A stretch of DNA of 64,000 nucleotides, taken from Autumnicola lenta. Its GTDB lineage: Bacteria; Bacteroidota; Bacteroidia; Flavobacteriales; Flavobacteriaceae. This document shows positions 1 to 9,159 of the stretch, piece by piece. The number at the start of each line of letters is the position of its first letter. Position 1 is the stretch's first letter. Location: NCBI RefSeq assembly GCF_031846515.1, contig NZ_JAVRHO010000004.1, positions 1 to 64,000 on the forward strand. The letters run 5' to 3'. A program made the position numbers and the translations under genes. The notes under the pieces were generated by a model that searched no databases, was not told the DNA's origin, and worked only from the letters and a program-made list of their open reading frames with translations.

Positions 1-40
1 GCTTCCTCTAAAACATCACTGCTTCCGCTGTAAGCGGCTG

Positions 41-70
41 CAAATATACACCTGAATTTAGATTACACAA
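41..70 (-). promoter_or_regulatory. Leftward promoter leaving the window
   Basis: On the minus strand a TTG (68-70) is followed after exactly 19 bases by TATATTTG (41-48). This is the Bacteroidota sigma-ABfr pattern (TTG around -33, TAnnTTTG around -7). Transcription would run toward position 1, through a leader containing a small CCGC-N5-GCGG hairpin (about 24-36), into a gene outside the window. The match is seen directly; promoter activity is inferred. Confidence 0.6.
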
Positions 71-287
71 GCACCCTTACCATCTTTTTTTATCTTTTCT
101 TTAAGAACCTAGCCTAACTCATTGAAAACTGCTGTTTTAAACCTGAAACTTTTTTTCACTTAAAATTGAAAGCTCCAGCCTTACCCTACGTCGCAGTCCA
201 AATTTGGCAAATATTGGCCTTCTCCTTAGTATATGTAGTACAAGCTATCCTTTAAAAATTCGGTTCCTGCTTCAAATGATGGTTTTT

Positions 288-350
288 ACCCTTCCGGCTT
301 TATCTGCTCTCGCTGATAAAGCCACCTTCCCTTGAAAAAAGGGAAGGAGC
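288..350. repeat. Two-hairpin palindromic element, copy 1
   Basis: ACCCTTCCGG leads into an imperfect palindrome (CTTTATCTGC / CGCTGATAAAG) and then a perfect hairpin, CCTTCCCTT-gaaaa-AAGGGAAGG (325-347). The same architecture recurs at 678-740, 897-957 and 62881-62940. It resembles REP/MITE-like dispersed repeats and carries no coding capacity. Confidence 0.75.
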
Positions 351-479
351 TATACGTAAAAAGAGATCATGCTTCCAAAACGGCAGTTATCGGCACTGGA
401 TCTGCAAGGTTTTTTAGAACCTTGTCAATCTGAGTTCGAGGTATGCTGTTCAAATTCTTTTTTCAAGAAGATCAGCGGT

Positions 480-635
480 AAAGCCACCTTCCCTTCAAAA
501 AAGGGAAGGAGCTATGCTCGAAAAAAAGATCATGCCTGTAAAATGGCAATTATTGGCACCAGACCTGCAAGGTTTTTAGAACCTTGTCAATCTGAGTTCG
601 AGGTATGCTGTTCAAATTCTTTTTTCAAGAAGATC
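480..635. repeat. Direct repeat unit A (first full copy)
   Basis: A roughly 156-bp unit that returns at 708-863 with an offset of exactly 228 bp and very few changes. It starts with AAAGCCACCTTCCC and its hairpin, passes the word AAAATGGCAATTATTGG and a CAAGGTT-TTTAG-AACCTTG hairpin, and ends in CAAGAAGATC. A diverged partial copy covers about 369-476. Confidence 0.8.
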
Positions 636-677
636 TGGAGCCAGAATCAGAAATTCCTGCTTCAAATTGTGGTTTTT

Positions 678-740
678 ACCCTTCCGACTTTATCTGCTAT
701 CGCTGATAAAGCCACCTTCCCTTCAAAAAAGGGAAGGAGC
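678..740. repeat. Two-hairpin palindromic element, copy 2
   Basis: Same order as at 288-350: ACCCTTCCG, TTTATCTGC / GCTGATAAA palindrome, then CCTTCCCTT / AAGGGAAGG hairpin. Here the loop begins with C instead of G. It overlaps the start of the second direct-repeat unit (708-863). Confidence 0.75.
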
Positions 741-863
741 TATGCTCGAAAAAAAGATCATGCCTGTAAAATGGCAATTATTGGCACCAGACCTGCAAGG
801 TTTTTAGAACCTTGTAAATTTGAGTTCGAGGTATGCTGTTCAAATTCTTTTTTCAAGAAGATC
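708..863. repeat. Direct repeat unit A (second copy)
   Basis: Near-identical to 480-635. The visible differences lie near CTTGTAAATTTGAG (versus CTTGTCAATCTGAG). The closeness points to recent duplication or gene conversion. Confidence 0.8.
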
Positions 864-896
864 AGCGGACTGAGTTCCTTCTAAATCATGTTATTC

Positions 897-957
897 ACCC
901 TTCCGGATTTATCTGCTATCGCTGATAAAGCCACCTTCCCTTGAAAAAAGGGAAGGA
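897..957. repeat. Two-hairpin palindromic element, copy 3
   Basis: ACCCTTCCGG, a TTTATCTGC / GCTGATAAA palindrome and the CCTTCCCTT-gaaaa-AAGGGAAGG hairpin. It is preceded by ATCATGTTATTC, close to the CATGTTATT that precedes the copy at 62881, so the mobile unit may extend upstream of the hairpins. Confidence 0.75.
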
Positions 958-1021
958 ACTATACGTGAGAAAAAAATACAACACTTTAAACTTTTTCACT
1001 TTTCACTTTTTCACTTTTTTT

Positions 1022-1180
1022 GCGTTAGGGATAGGAGCGGCATCCTTATAGCGGGATCTATGCCGAAATTTGACAATTTTCGACCTCCTTATATACACCT
1101 CACTTCTCCCCCTACTCCAAAACCGCTATAAGATACAGCGGATAGCCCGGCCGCGACCTTTTCCGGGAGCGGAAACGCCC
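1022..1180 (+). ncRNA. Structured RNA, Flavo-1-like candidate
   Basis: Three nested or adjacent stems can be drawn. GCGTT (1022-1026) pairs with AACGC (1174-1178). CTTATAGCGG (1045-1054) pairs perfectly with CCGCTATAAG (1123-1132). CCGC (1151-1154) pairs with GCGG (1169-1172). The conserved-looking blocks GGGATAGGAGCGGCATCC and ACAGCGGATAGCCCGG match what I recall of a sequence family common in Flavobacteriia, probably the Flavo-1 RNA described by comparative genomics; the name is from memory. It lies just beyond the 3' end of the porin gene on the opposite strand. Function unknown. Confidence 0.5.
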
Positions 1181-1197
1181 ACCTCAAAAGCAAAAAC

Positions 1198-3126
1198 TTA
1201 TAAGAAGAAATTCCAAACCAGTCCGAAACGGACAAGAAAGTCGGTATATGGGTAACCGGGAGCAGAAAAATGATTGTTTCCCATAATGAGCGAATTAAGA
1301 TGCTCCAGCTTAAAGAAAATCCTGGTCTGCCGGACTTTTCCATTGAAAAAGAAGTCTACAACGGGAAATCCGCCTAAGTTTTGCTGATCCTGGACAAAGA
1401 ATTCTGCTAAAACCGGATCATATCCATTCATTTCGTACTTTGAAAAATACTTAAATGTAAATCCTGTTTGGAGATATAAAGCCCTTTGAAACCAGTGGTC
1501 CTGGTAATAAAAGGAATTTCTTGTCACGAAATCTGGCAATTTAAGCACATCTGCACCATCCATAACATTCTGGTACATGAGCGTATGATACATTCCAAAT
1601 TTTCCGAAATCGAATTCCCGCTCTGCGCGTAACTTTAGATATCTTACCTGGTCTCCATACTGAAATGGCTTTACTACCCCAACATCAGTCAGCGCAAAGT
1701 AGGCATAATTCTGGATCTGGGTAAGATTTGCTGTGGCATCAAAAAGTTTCTCAGAATTTATCCTGAAATGGAGATTCTGAGAATTGATATTATCATAATC
1801 GTTCTGCCAATTATAATTTATATAGTCACTCTGGTAAAGCAGGTAGTTATAATTGGCATTTTGACTGCTTTGCTTAAAACCAAATTCTATTTGATTTTCC
1901 TCGTTTAGGGAATAGGAAGCATTAGCTATTACAAAATTACCCGAGAAATCATCTCCAAGGTTTAACGATGCTTTGGCATCAACATGAAATCCTGCTATAT
2001 CTTTTTCATATTCACCCCCCACAGAAACCACGGAGCCAATTAACCTATTGGTGATTTTTTGATCCTCCAGAATGTAAACCGAGTTATATCCATAATTGTA
2101 ACGGTTATATCCTGCGCGGAATTTAAGTCTCCCAAGAATGTTGTTCCTGAATTCAACATTGGCTTCGTTATACACTTCTTCGAGCCGCGTTTGATCACGA
2201 AGATTACTGCTCTCAAATGATTTTCCAAAAACCTCCTGCACTGCGGATTCCTGCGAAAACTGAAATTTCTTATAATTAAAATTAAAGACATGACCAAGAG
2301 ACAAGCTGCTGAGACTATCTGAAGCCGGATTGGTTAGGAAATACTTGTGGTCCAGATAAAAGCGCTTTCCATTTAAAGTGCTTTGTGCATTTTCGAACCG
2401 GACATCTAAAAGAGACCTGTCATCAAACTCCTCTTCCTCTCCTATATATTGTTCCAGCGCCTGCTCAGACAAGCCTCCATTTTCTTCATTCAGAAGATCG
2501 TGGGTGACAAAATGGGTGCGGAGTTGGTACTTATTATTCTCTGTACGATAGTTGGCTGTGGTACGAAAAATGCCGGTACTGGTGAGGATATGCTGAAATT
2601 TACCCAGGGCGCGCACTCCTTTATATGCTACTGAAAAGTTAAGTCTATCGCTCGTATTTACAGTGAAAAACGCATCCAACTGTTGCCCCTGCTCGGGGAC
2701 GGTTTTAAAATAGATTTCTGTAAATGGTGTGGGAACGCGGTAATAATTAATATCCTCAGTTTCAAAAAAGCCGAAATGCCTTGCCTGCGCTACAAACTGC
2801 GGCATAATTTTATCAAATTCCGGGTCATGGCCTAGAGAAGTATAGGTTTGTCCTGTATTGGAAAAAGGCAAAAGTTCGAAATTATCCTTGCGAAGATAAT
2901 TGAACCGATAATCTTTTTTAATGTTAAGGGTGGTATCTACGTAAGTAGTATCATTTTTATAAGAAATAATCTGGTACAAATCGATGGGAGGTACTGCAAC
3001 AGAATCTGCTTGTGCCGCTCCGGTTTCATCAGCGTTATTTCCTCCGGGTCGCGAAAGGGTTCTTTCCTGAGCTTGTGAATACAGTGAAACGAAAAGTATA
3101 ATAAGAGTAAAAAAGACTTGTTTCAT
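1198..3126 (-). CDS. Putative porin, outer-membrane beta-barrel
   Basis: A 642-residue exported protein. The N-terminus is a Sec signal (Lys, about 14 hydrophobic residues, SQAQ cleavage region), and the rest is rich in alternating aromatic/polar strands such as those around YNYLLYQSDYINYNW. It ends in a hydrophobic strand with a terminal aromatic run (GLVWNFFL), as outer-membrane barrels do. Its length and the early DLYQIISYKNDTTYVDTTL block fit the Bacteroidota putative-porin family (Pfam putative_porin). A terminator separates it from the lipoprotein gene upstream, so it probably has its own promoter in 3127-3189. Substrate unknown. It overlaps no real gene; frames on the other strand are shadows. 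Confidence 0.75.
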   Translation of the reverse strand: MKQVFFTLIILFVSLYSQAQERTLSRPGGNNADETGAAQADSVAVPPIDLYQIISYKNDTTYVDTTLNIKKDYRFNYLRKDNFELLPFSNTGQTYTSLGHDPEFDKIMPQFVAQARHFGFFETEDINYYRVPTPFTEIYFKTVPEQGQQLDAFFTVNTSDRLNFSVAYKGVRALGKFQHILTSTGIFRTTANYRTENNKYQLRTHFVTHDLLNEENGGLSEQALEQYIGEEEEFDDRSLLDVRFENAQSTLNGKRFYLDHKYFLTNPASDSLSSLSLGHVFNFNYKKFQFSQESAVQEVFGKSFESSNLRDQTRLEEVYNEANVEFRNNILGRLKFRAGYNRYNYGYNSVYILEDQKITNRLIGSVVSVGGEYEKDIAGFHVDAKASLNLGDDFSGNFVIANASYSLNEENQIEFGFKQSSQNANYNYLLYQSDYINYNWQNDYDNINSQNLHFRINSEKLFDATANLTQIQNYAYFALTDVGVVKPFQYGDQVRYLKLRAEREFDFGKFGMYHTLMYQNVMDGADVLKLPDFVTRNSFYYQDHWFQRALYLQTGFTFKYFSKYEMNGYDPVLAEFFVQDQQNLGGFPVVDFFFNGKVRQTRIFFKLEHLNSLIMGNNHFSAPGYPYTDFLVRFGLVWNFFL

Positions 3127-3189
3127 TACTTATTTTGAGATAACACAAAAGTATAATATTAAATGAATTGAGCCAGAAAATGGTTTAAA

Positions 3190-3222
3190 CAAAAAAACCA
3201 CCCCGAGGGGTGGTTTTTTAAC
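3190..3222 (-). terminator. Rho-independent terminator after the lipoprotein gene
   Basis: AAACCACCCC-ga-GGGGTGGTTT stem with poly-A/T on both sides. Read on the minus strand it lies about 20 bases after the stop codon at 3242 and ends in a run of T. Confidence 0.85.
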
Positions 3223-3241
3223 CAGATTATTGGTTTATTTA

Positions 3242-4183
3242 TTATTCTTCAGAATCATCTCCTTCAGAATCATCTCCTTCAGAATCTTCTTCACCTGCAT
3301 CATCTCCAGAGTCGTCAGTATCATCCTCTCCTTCGGAGTCAACAGTATCGTCACCTTCCAAACGTATAGTTTCCAAGAAAGCTGCTCCCCAAGTGGTGCC
3401 ATCAATTTCAGTTCCATCCTGAACTAAAACAGGTCTTATCATAATTTGCTGTTCACAAGCGTTGATTCTACCAGTACCCTTAATGCTATAAGCTGGTTGA
3501 GGATCTCCTTCATATGTAGACGTAATATAAGGCTGTTCAGGTATTGTGATCACACCTGTTTCCATATTTACATCAAACGTAACTGGTTGGTTTGTAACTA
3601 TTACTTCTCCCCACCAGTCCTGAAACCATTGAAAAACCAGACCATTTATCATAAGATCTCCTTCTTCATTACGGAACGTCTCAACCTCGGTTGTATAGCC
3701 GTAATCCTCACTCCCCGACCCAGTACCTGTAAAGGAACCGATGTAGTCGTTAATGTCTATAGCACAAACTTTAGACACACCAATTGTTAAAGGACTACCT
3801 GTGTATAAATCTTCATCCTCAGGATCTAAACTTAAAATTAAGTTCCCTCCTGCATTAGCAAGATTGTTATCTGTTAAAGTTACAGTAAATGTTCCTTCAT
3901 TAGTGTTTGCAGGAATTGTCACAGAAGCGGGAATAGAATAGGACTCAGCATTTAAAGTAGAAGAACCTGCCACTTCGACTGGAATGGTTCTATCCGATCC
4001 TGTAACGTTAGCAGTGTAAACAGTAATATCATATGAGGCATCACTATTTTCATTGACAGAAAAGTCCAAAGGACCTGTTTCGAAAGAAACATAATTGGGC
4101 GCCGTAAATTCATCGTCACTTTCACATCCTGTAAAGAAGGAAGTGGAAACAACCGCAGCCATTATTAGAAAAAACTTTTTCAT
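3242..4183 (-). CDS. Surface lipoprotein with Calx-beta-like domain and acidic tail
   Basis: A 313-residue lipoprotein. The lipobox ends at Cys20 and is followed by ESDDE, the acidic signal that in Bacteroidota sends lipoproteins to the cell surface. Residues about 30-130 look like a beta-sandwich of Calx-beta or DUF type (VSFETGPLDFSVNE, IPANTNEGTFTVTLTD). A second beta-rich part follows, containing a Trp-rich block (FQWFQDWWGEV). The last 35 or so residues are almost only Asp, Glu, Ser and Gly, coded by imperfect 15-bp repeats (3243-3290). It follows susC and susD in the same direction, so it is probably the accessory surface lipoprotein of that uptake locus. No enzyme motif was recognised. 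Confidence 0.7.
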   Translation of the reverse strand: MKKFFLIMAAVVSTSFFTGCESDDEFTAPNYVSFETGPLDFSVNENSDASYDITVYTANVTGSDRTIPVEVAGSSTLNAESYSIPASVTIPANTNEGTFTVTLTDNNLANAGGNLILSLDPEDEDLYTGSPLTIGVSKVCAIDINDYIGSFTGTGSGSEDYGYTTEVETFRNEEGDLMINGLVFQWFQDWWGEVIVTNQPVTFDVNMETGVITIPEQPYITSTYEGDPQPAYSIKGTGRINACEQQIMIRPVLVQDGTEIDGTTWGAAFLETIRLEGDDTVDSEGEDDTDDSGDDAGEEDSEGDDSEGDDSEE

Positions 4184-4221
4184 ATTATTATGTGTATTTT
4201 ATGGAATTAATAAATGGTTAC

Positions 4222-4246
4222 GAGAGGCACATTAACTGTGCCTCTC
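4222..4246 (-). promoter_or_regulatory. Intercistronic hairpin between susD and the lipoprotein gene
   Basis: Perfect 9-bp stem GAGAGGCAC / GTGCCTCTC with a 7-base loop, 15 bases after the susD stop. No clear T-run follows, so it may attenuate or protect the transcript rather than end it, lowering expression of the third gene. Confidence 0.55.
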
Positions 4247-4261
4247 AAACCTTATTATTCT

Positions 4262-5767
4262 TTACTGTTGAGTAATATTCGGATTATTCTGAATTTCGCT
4301 AAGCGGAATTTCAAAAGTCAATCTATCAGCATTATATGGTATAGCTTCCCCAGCATTAGTGAGATGGTTTGGACCTCTCACAATAGTAGCTTGGTTTCTC
4401 TTCATCGCGAGGTAACTTTTACCTTCACCCCAAAGTTCAATTCTTGTCTGAAGGTAAATTTGAGCTTCAAGAGCTGCACCAGAAAGATTGTCTACATAAG
4501 AAGAATCATCTACCCTTTCATCCAAAAGAGTTTTCAATGTTTCTCTTGCCTCCGCTTCATTACCAGTCTTAGCGGCAGCCTCAGCATGCAACAAATACAT
4601 TTCAGCAACTCTCATATAAAGGTAATCTGTAGTAACATTACGTTGCCCTCCAATTTCACGAGCAGGTGCATAGAACTTGTTTATTGGATACAAAACACCA
4701 TCACTATAAGCATCTACAAATTGCGCTTTACGAACATCATCTGCAGGAATAGCATCGTACAGTAGCGCATCTATAGATTTTGGATCACCTGCCCATGCGT
4801 AGCTATAAGTAAAAAGGTCTACCTGACCCCACCATGAAACTAAATCAAGTCCCTGATCAAGAGTGATATCCACACCCCACATCCATCCTGAAGTATTAAC
4901 ATCGTTAAAGCCACCACCATAAGGATCTGTATCAGGTCCATCATGACGCATTCTAGCCACTTCTTCAGCAGTCATAAGAGAAAAACCACCGTTATCGATA
5001 ACATCGCGAGTTAGAGTTTCAACTTCTTCATAATTCCCCATAGCAGCATAAACGTATGCTAATAAGCCTTGAGCAACTTCTTTATTAATTTCCTGCTTTG
5101 CAGATCGGTTATAGCCATCTAAAAGTTCAATAGCATCCTGCAAGTCAGAAACCATAACATCATAAACCTCTGAAGTCGGGCTTAAAGGCTGGGCTTCTAC
5201 AGCAGTTGTTGTGTAAAGAGGCAAAATAGGCTCTGAAGGATTATACTCCTCTGAAAAATATTGTGCAAGATAGAAATAACCATAGGCTCTTAAAGCTTTT
5301 GCCTGTCCCATAAAGTATTGCCCTTCTTCTGTTTCCGGCACAGCGTCGTTACCACCAAGTTGCTCAATAACTAAATTGGCAGAGAAAACTATCCTATAGT
5401 AATATCTCCAGACTCTGTAATTCTCTATATCTGTATAATCTATTGTAGCTTGCATTTGGGAAATACCAGAATACCATCCGTAGGTTAATCCTGCCAAAAC
5501 CATATCTGCAGACAATAAATCTCCGTAAATATCATAACTCTTTTGTCCGAAATCATCATGACCTGTCGTTCCACCGGTCTCGGTATTATACATTAATGCA
5601 TAAATACCGGAAATGTTTGCTGCCTGAAGCTCAGGATTCTTTTCAGAAAATTCAGCAATCTGCCTGCTGGAAACGAACTCTGTTGGTTCGGTTTCCAGAA
5701 AATCTTCGCTACAGCCGGTAAAAGCAAGAGAGGCAATAGCTATTCCTAAATAATATTTAATTTTCAT
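4262..5767 (-). CDS. SusD/RagB family nutrient-binding lipoprotein
   Basis: A 501-residue surface lipoprotein that forms the lid over the SusC-type channel and binds the nutrient. Lipobox Cys19 is followed by SEDFLETEPT, the usual SusD beginning. Tetratricopeptide-like helices fill the middle (for example ALRAYGYFYLAQYF at about 160-175). The C-terminal part has the RagB-type block YLYMRVAEMYLLHAEAAAKTG and RIELWGEGKSYLAMKR. Length is typical. It lies 16 bases after susC. No glycosidase, peptidase or sigma/anti-sigma pair is adjacent, so the substrate cannot be read from context. Confidence 0.95.
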   Translation of the reverse strand: MKIKYYLGIAIASLAFTGCSEDFLETEPTEFVSSRQIAEFSEKNPELQAANISGIYALMYNTETGGTTGHDDFGQKSYDIYGDLLSADMVLAGLTYGWYSGISQMQATIDYTDIENYRVWRYYYRIVFSANLVIEQLGGNDAVPETEEGQYFMGQAKALRAYGYFYLAQYFSEEYNPSEPILPLYTTTAVEAQPLSPTSEVYDVMVSDLQDAIELLDGYNRSAKQEINKEVAQGLLAYVYAAMGNYEEVETLTRDVIDNGGFSLMTAEEVARMRHDGPDTDPYGGGFNDVNTSGWMWGVDITLDQGLDLVSWWGQVDLFTYSYAWAGDPKSIDALLYDAIPADDVRKAQFVDAYSDGVLYPINKFYAPAREIGGQRNVTTDYLYMRVAEMYLLHAEAAAKTGNEAEARETLKTLLDERVDDSSYVDNLSGAALEAQIYLQTRIELWGEGKSYLAMKRNQATIVRGPNHLTNAGEAIPYNADRLTFEIPLSEIQNNPNITQQ

Positions 5768-5783
5768 TTTTATTTTTTTTTAA

Positions 5784-8700
5784 TTAAAAGTTCACTCTTA
5801 CACCTGCAGTAAATGTTGAAAGGGGAGAGTACCTGTAAGTATTGGACTGTCCTGCCTCTGCAGTAGATGGATTAAATCCATCTCTTTCAGACAATAAGAA
5901 TAAATTATCTCCGCTAAGGGAAATAGTCAGTGAATTCAATCCCATACTTTCAGTAAAAGCACCTGGAACACTGTAGGCCAATTGCACGTTATTAAAAGCA
6001 AGGAAATCTGACTTAGTTATAAATCTTGTTGAAGAACCTGTTACATCTGAATTTGGTTCTAGGTTATTAGACAAACGAGGAACGCTAGTCATATCTCCAG
6101 GCTGCTGCCATCTGTTAAGAATATCTGTATGCCAGTTATTATTACCTACAACCCTGTTGTGCATTAGACTTGCATAAGCACCATCGTAAGAATAACCTCC
6201 AATGCTGTAAAGGAATTGAGCACTTAAACTAAAACCTTTGTAACCTGCAGCCAAATTAAACGCACCACGTACATCTGGAATTGCAGACTGCCCTGTATAA
6301 TGTTCTGTGGCCTGTGAATAAGTTTTTGTAGTAGACTCCATAATATCACTTTGTTCCACATCAGGGTTATCTTCAAGATAGTTCAACATATTATTAATTT
6401 GCTCGCCAGTCTGGAATGATCCGTCCCCGTTAGCATCTACATAATACACTTTCCAAAGAGATCTACCATCTGCAGGATCAACACCAACAAAATCCCTTAC
6501 ATAAAAGTCATAGATTGAATGACCTGCAGACCTACCATAAAGACCTTGCTGATCCAAAACTTTTGGCTCCTGTGTTTCAGGATCTATAGGCATTCTTAAC
6601 AATTCGTTTTCAATAATCTCTCCATTTACAGATATATCGAAATAAGCGTCTGTAGTTTTAATAACATGTGCTGAAAGATCAAATTCAATACCCTGGTTTA
6701 ACAACTCTCCATCATTTACCGTAATAAGAGCCCTACCACTGGAAGGTTGAATTCTTCTTTCAAAAAGAAGGTCGTCAGTGTTCTTTCTATAGTAATCTAC
6801 AGATCCATCCAGGAATCTTCCCAGGCTAAATTCAACACCGGTCTGGAACATTTTTGAAGTTTCCCAGGTTAGATCCGGGTTTCCAACGGCATCAAAAGAA
6901 AAAGTTGGTCGATCGTTTAAGTTACCAATATCAAATCTGTCATATCCAGGATAAAAACCTATACCACCCTGTTCTCCAATAAGACCATAACTAGCCTTTA
7001 ATTTCAGGAATGTAAAAAGACCCTGATCCTGCATAAATCCTTCATTCGAAAGCACCCATGCACCACTTACAGATCCAAAATTATCCCATTTATCTTGTAA
7101 GAACCTTGAAGAACCATCCCTTCTGGCACTACCAGAAAGGAAGTATCTGTCATCGAAGTTATAGTTAATCTGCCCAAAGAAACTTTCAAGAGTAAAATCA
7201 TCTGTATAAGAACCCGGAAGGGAACTACTTACAACAGCATTATTTAATTCTGTTCCATCAGGATCAATAAGGTTGTTTTTAGACACATATAATGTCTGTC
7301 TTGCCCAGGAATTACTTTCGTGAGCAACAAGAGCATCTATACTATGTCCACCAAAACTCTTGCTATATCTCAACAACTGTAAAAAGTTGTAAGTAAAAAG
7401 TTCTGTTTTCTCTTTGTAAATAGAACCTCCCTGACCAGCACTAGGACCGTAAAATGGATTCTGAAGACTATTAAAACTGTCGTTATAGTACTGTGTACCA
7501 AATCTGGTTTCTAAACTTAACCCGTCAGTAATGTCTGCTTTTAAGAAAGCATTAGTATTAAATTCGTGTCTTTTGGAATTACTACCACTATAATTAGCAT
7601 CTGCAATAGAGTTGGTAAGCGCTCCAAAACCACGTCCCTGACCATAATCGTACTGTGGACCACCATAAATAGGATCGTCTACTATGTTACCATCTGCATC
7701 ACGCAGAAACAAAGGGTAGATTGATGGAATATTATCTACAAACCAGAACACACTCCCAGAATCCTCAGACTGACCATTATTATTTGTTTCTGAAAGTGAG
7801 TATCCCATATTTACAGAACCAGAAAGCCAGTCTTTAACCTGATGCGTCAAGTTTAAACGACCTGAAATCCTTTCAAAATCTGAATCTATGATGTACCCAA
7901 CATCATTAAGATAACCCACAGATGAGTAATAACTGGTAGTTTCATTACCTCCGCTAATTTTAAGGTTAGCTTCAGTTCTTGTTGAAGTCTGGAAACCATA
8001 ATCTTCCCAATCTTCCGGATCGTATCTTCTGGTCACACCAGGCCTTACCATTCTTGTCTCAGGATCAATTAATTCACCTCCATCTGCAACATTCCACAAA
8101 TTATATCGTGGATCAATACCGCTTCCTGAAAATAAATTTGCATTAGCATAAGCAACCGGGTCCCTACCTTCGGCAGCACCACGATTATAAAGACCTTCCC
8201 AACCAAGAGCAATATATTGCTCTGGAGAATCTATTGTATTATAACGAGGCAAAAGACTAAAGTTAACACCAGTTCTTGTACTAACCTCAACCATTGATCT
8301 ACCAGCTCTACCTTTTCTGGTAGTAATTACAACCACACCATTTGCCCCACGAGCACCATAAATAGCGGTTGCGGCAGCATCTTTAAGAATAGTGGTAGAC
8401 GCAATATCCTCCGGGTTAATACCGGCAAGACTTACATCCCCAGCAGGGTTATCTGCAGTACCAGGATTATTAGCTGCATAAGGAACACCATCTACTACAT
8501 AAAGCGGAGAAGTGTTACCATTTACAGAACCAATACCCCTTATACGAATATTTGGAGTACTACCCGGCTGTCCTGAATTGTTGATTACCCTAACACCGGC
8601 AACTTCACCAGTTAAAGCCTGGGCAACGTTAGAAACGTTTTTACGGTTCAACAATTCGGCATCAACAGTTTTCGCACTACCGGTAAAAGACTGTTTTGTA

Positions 8701-9038
8701 CTGGTACTATAACCAGTCACCACCACTTCTTCCAAAGCTGCAGCATCAACGTCAAGTTCAACATTAATACTACTACCCGCTCCCACTGGAACTTCTTGTG
8801 TAGCAAAACCAATGTAACTAAAAACCAAAACCTGATCCTGATTTACGGAAATACTAAATTCCCCATCAAAATCAGTCTGAACACCTCTGTTACTTCCCTG
8901 AACAATTACATTTACCCCGGGTAGAGGCAAACCTTGATCATCTGTAACTGTACCGGTGACAGTTTTTTCCTGCGCAAAGGTAATTTGCACGACCAACGCC
9001 AGTAACAGCGTCAGCATTCCATTTAATCTTCTTTTCAT
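5784..9038 (-). CDS. SusC/RagA family TonB-linked outer-membrane receptor
   Basis: A 1084-residue TonB-dependent transporter. It has a signal peptide ending ITFAQ, a carboxypeptidase-regulatory-like domain (about residues 25-105, TVTGTVTDDQGLPLPGVNVIVQG), the TonB box LEEVVVTGY (about 103-111), and a plug domain with SPLYVVDGVPY and the SusC signature GARGANGVVVITTRKG. A long beta-barrel ends in FTAGVRVNF, with a terminal Phe as expected for BAM substrates. It opens the susC-susD-lipoprotein operon. Together with SusD it takes up a polymer fragment too large for porins. The 161 bases to the divergent rnhB hold its promoter, which I could not fix with confidence. Confidence 0.96.
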   Translation of the reverse strand: MKRRLNGMLTLLLALVVQITFAQEKTVTGTVTDDQGLPLPGVNVIVQGSNRGVQTDFDGEFSISVNQDQVLVFSYIGFATQEVPVGAGSSINVELDVDAAALEEVVVTGYSTSTKQSFTGSAKTVDAELLNRKNVSNVAQALTGEVAGVRVINNSGQPGSTPNIRIRGIGSVNGNTSPLYVVDGVPYAANNPGTADNPAGDVSLAGINPEDIASTTILKDAAATAIYGARGANGVVVITTRKGRAGRSMVEVSTRTGVNFSLLPRYNTIDSPEQYIALGWEGLYNRGAAEGRDPVAYANANLFSGSGIDPRYNLWNVADGGELIDPETRMVRPGVTRRYDPEDWEDYGFQTSTRTEANLKISGGNETTSYYSSVGYLNDVGYIIDSDFERISGRLNLTHQVKDWLSGSVNMGYSLSETNNNGQSEDSGSVFWFVDNIPSIYPLFLRDADGNIVDDPIYGGPQYDYGQGRGFGALTNSIADANYSGSNSKRHEFNTNAFLKADITDGLSLETRFGTQYYNDSFNSLQNPFYGPSAGQGGSIYKEKTELFTYNFLQLLRYSKSFGGHSIDALVAHESNSWARQTLYVSKNNLIDPDGTELNNAVVSSSLPGSYTDDFTLESFFGQINYNFDDRYFLSGSARRDGSSRFLQDKWDNFGSVSGAWVLSNEGFMQDQGLFTFLKLKASYGLIGEQGGIGFYPGYDRFDIGNLNDRPTFSFDAVGNPDLTWETSKMFQTGVEFSLGRFLDGSVDYYRKNTDDLLFERRIQPSSGRALITVNDGELLNQGIEFDLSAHVIKTTDAYFDISVNGEIIENELLRMPIDPETQEPKVLDQQGLYGRSAGHSIYDFYVRDFVGVDPADGRSLWKVYYVDANGDGSFQTGEQINNMLNYLEDNPDVEQSDIMESTTKTYSQATEHYTGQSAIPDVRGAFNLAAGYKGFSLSAQFLYSIGGYSYDGAYASLMHNRVVGNNNWHTDILNRWQQPGDMTSVPRLSNNLEPNSDVTGSSTRFITKSDFLAFNNVQLAYSVPGAFTESMGLNSLTISLSGDNLFLLSERDGFNPSTAEAGQSNTYRYSPLSTFTAGVRVNF

Positions 9039-9159
9039 TATTATTTAATTTGAATTAGCCTGCGCCAAAAATCATAATAAATTACTAATAAAACAAAATA
9101 TATTTGATTTTTAATTTCTTAAAACCCCAACATCACTCTGAGTTCATCGCTTATTTTGT

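Larger units (their letters stand above)
71..1021. other. Gene-free repeat-rich stretch
   Basis: No credible gene is visible between the leftward promoter and the structured RNA. The stretch is built from copies of a two-hairpin element (CCTTCCCTT / AAGGGAAGG preceded by a GATAAAG palindrome) alternating with a module that holds the word AAAATGGCAATTATTGG, a CAAGGTT / AACCTTG hairpin and a conserved tail. A 171-codon open frame at 369-884 is only a by-product of these repeats. The end (about 981-1020) is a C/T-rich run of ACTTTTTC-like units. Confidence 0.8.

Noticed and set aside
369..884. 171-codon open frame at the left end
   Set aside because: It is made of the repeat units themselves (the same peptide block occurs three times) and has no resemblance to a protein family.
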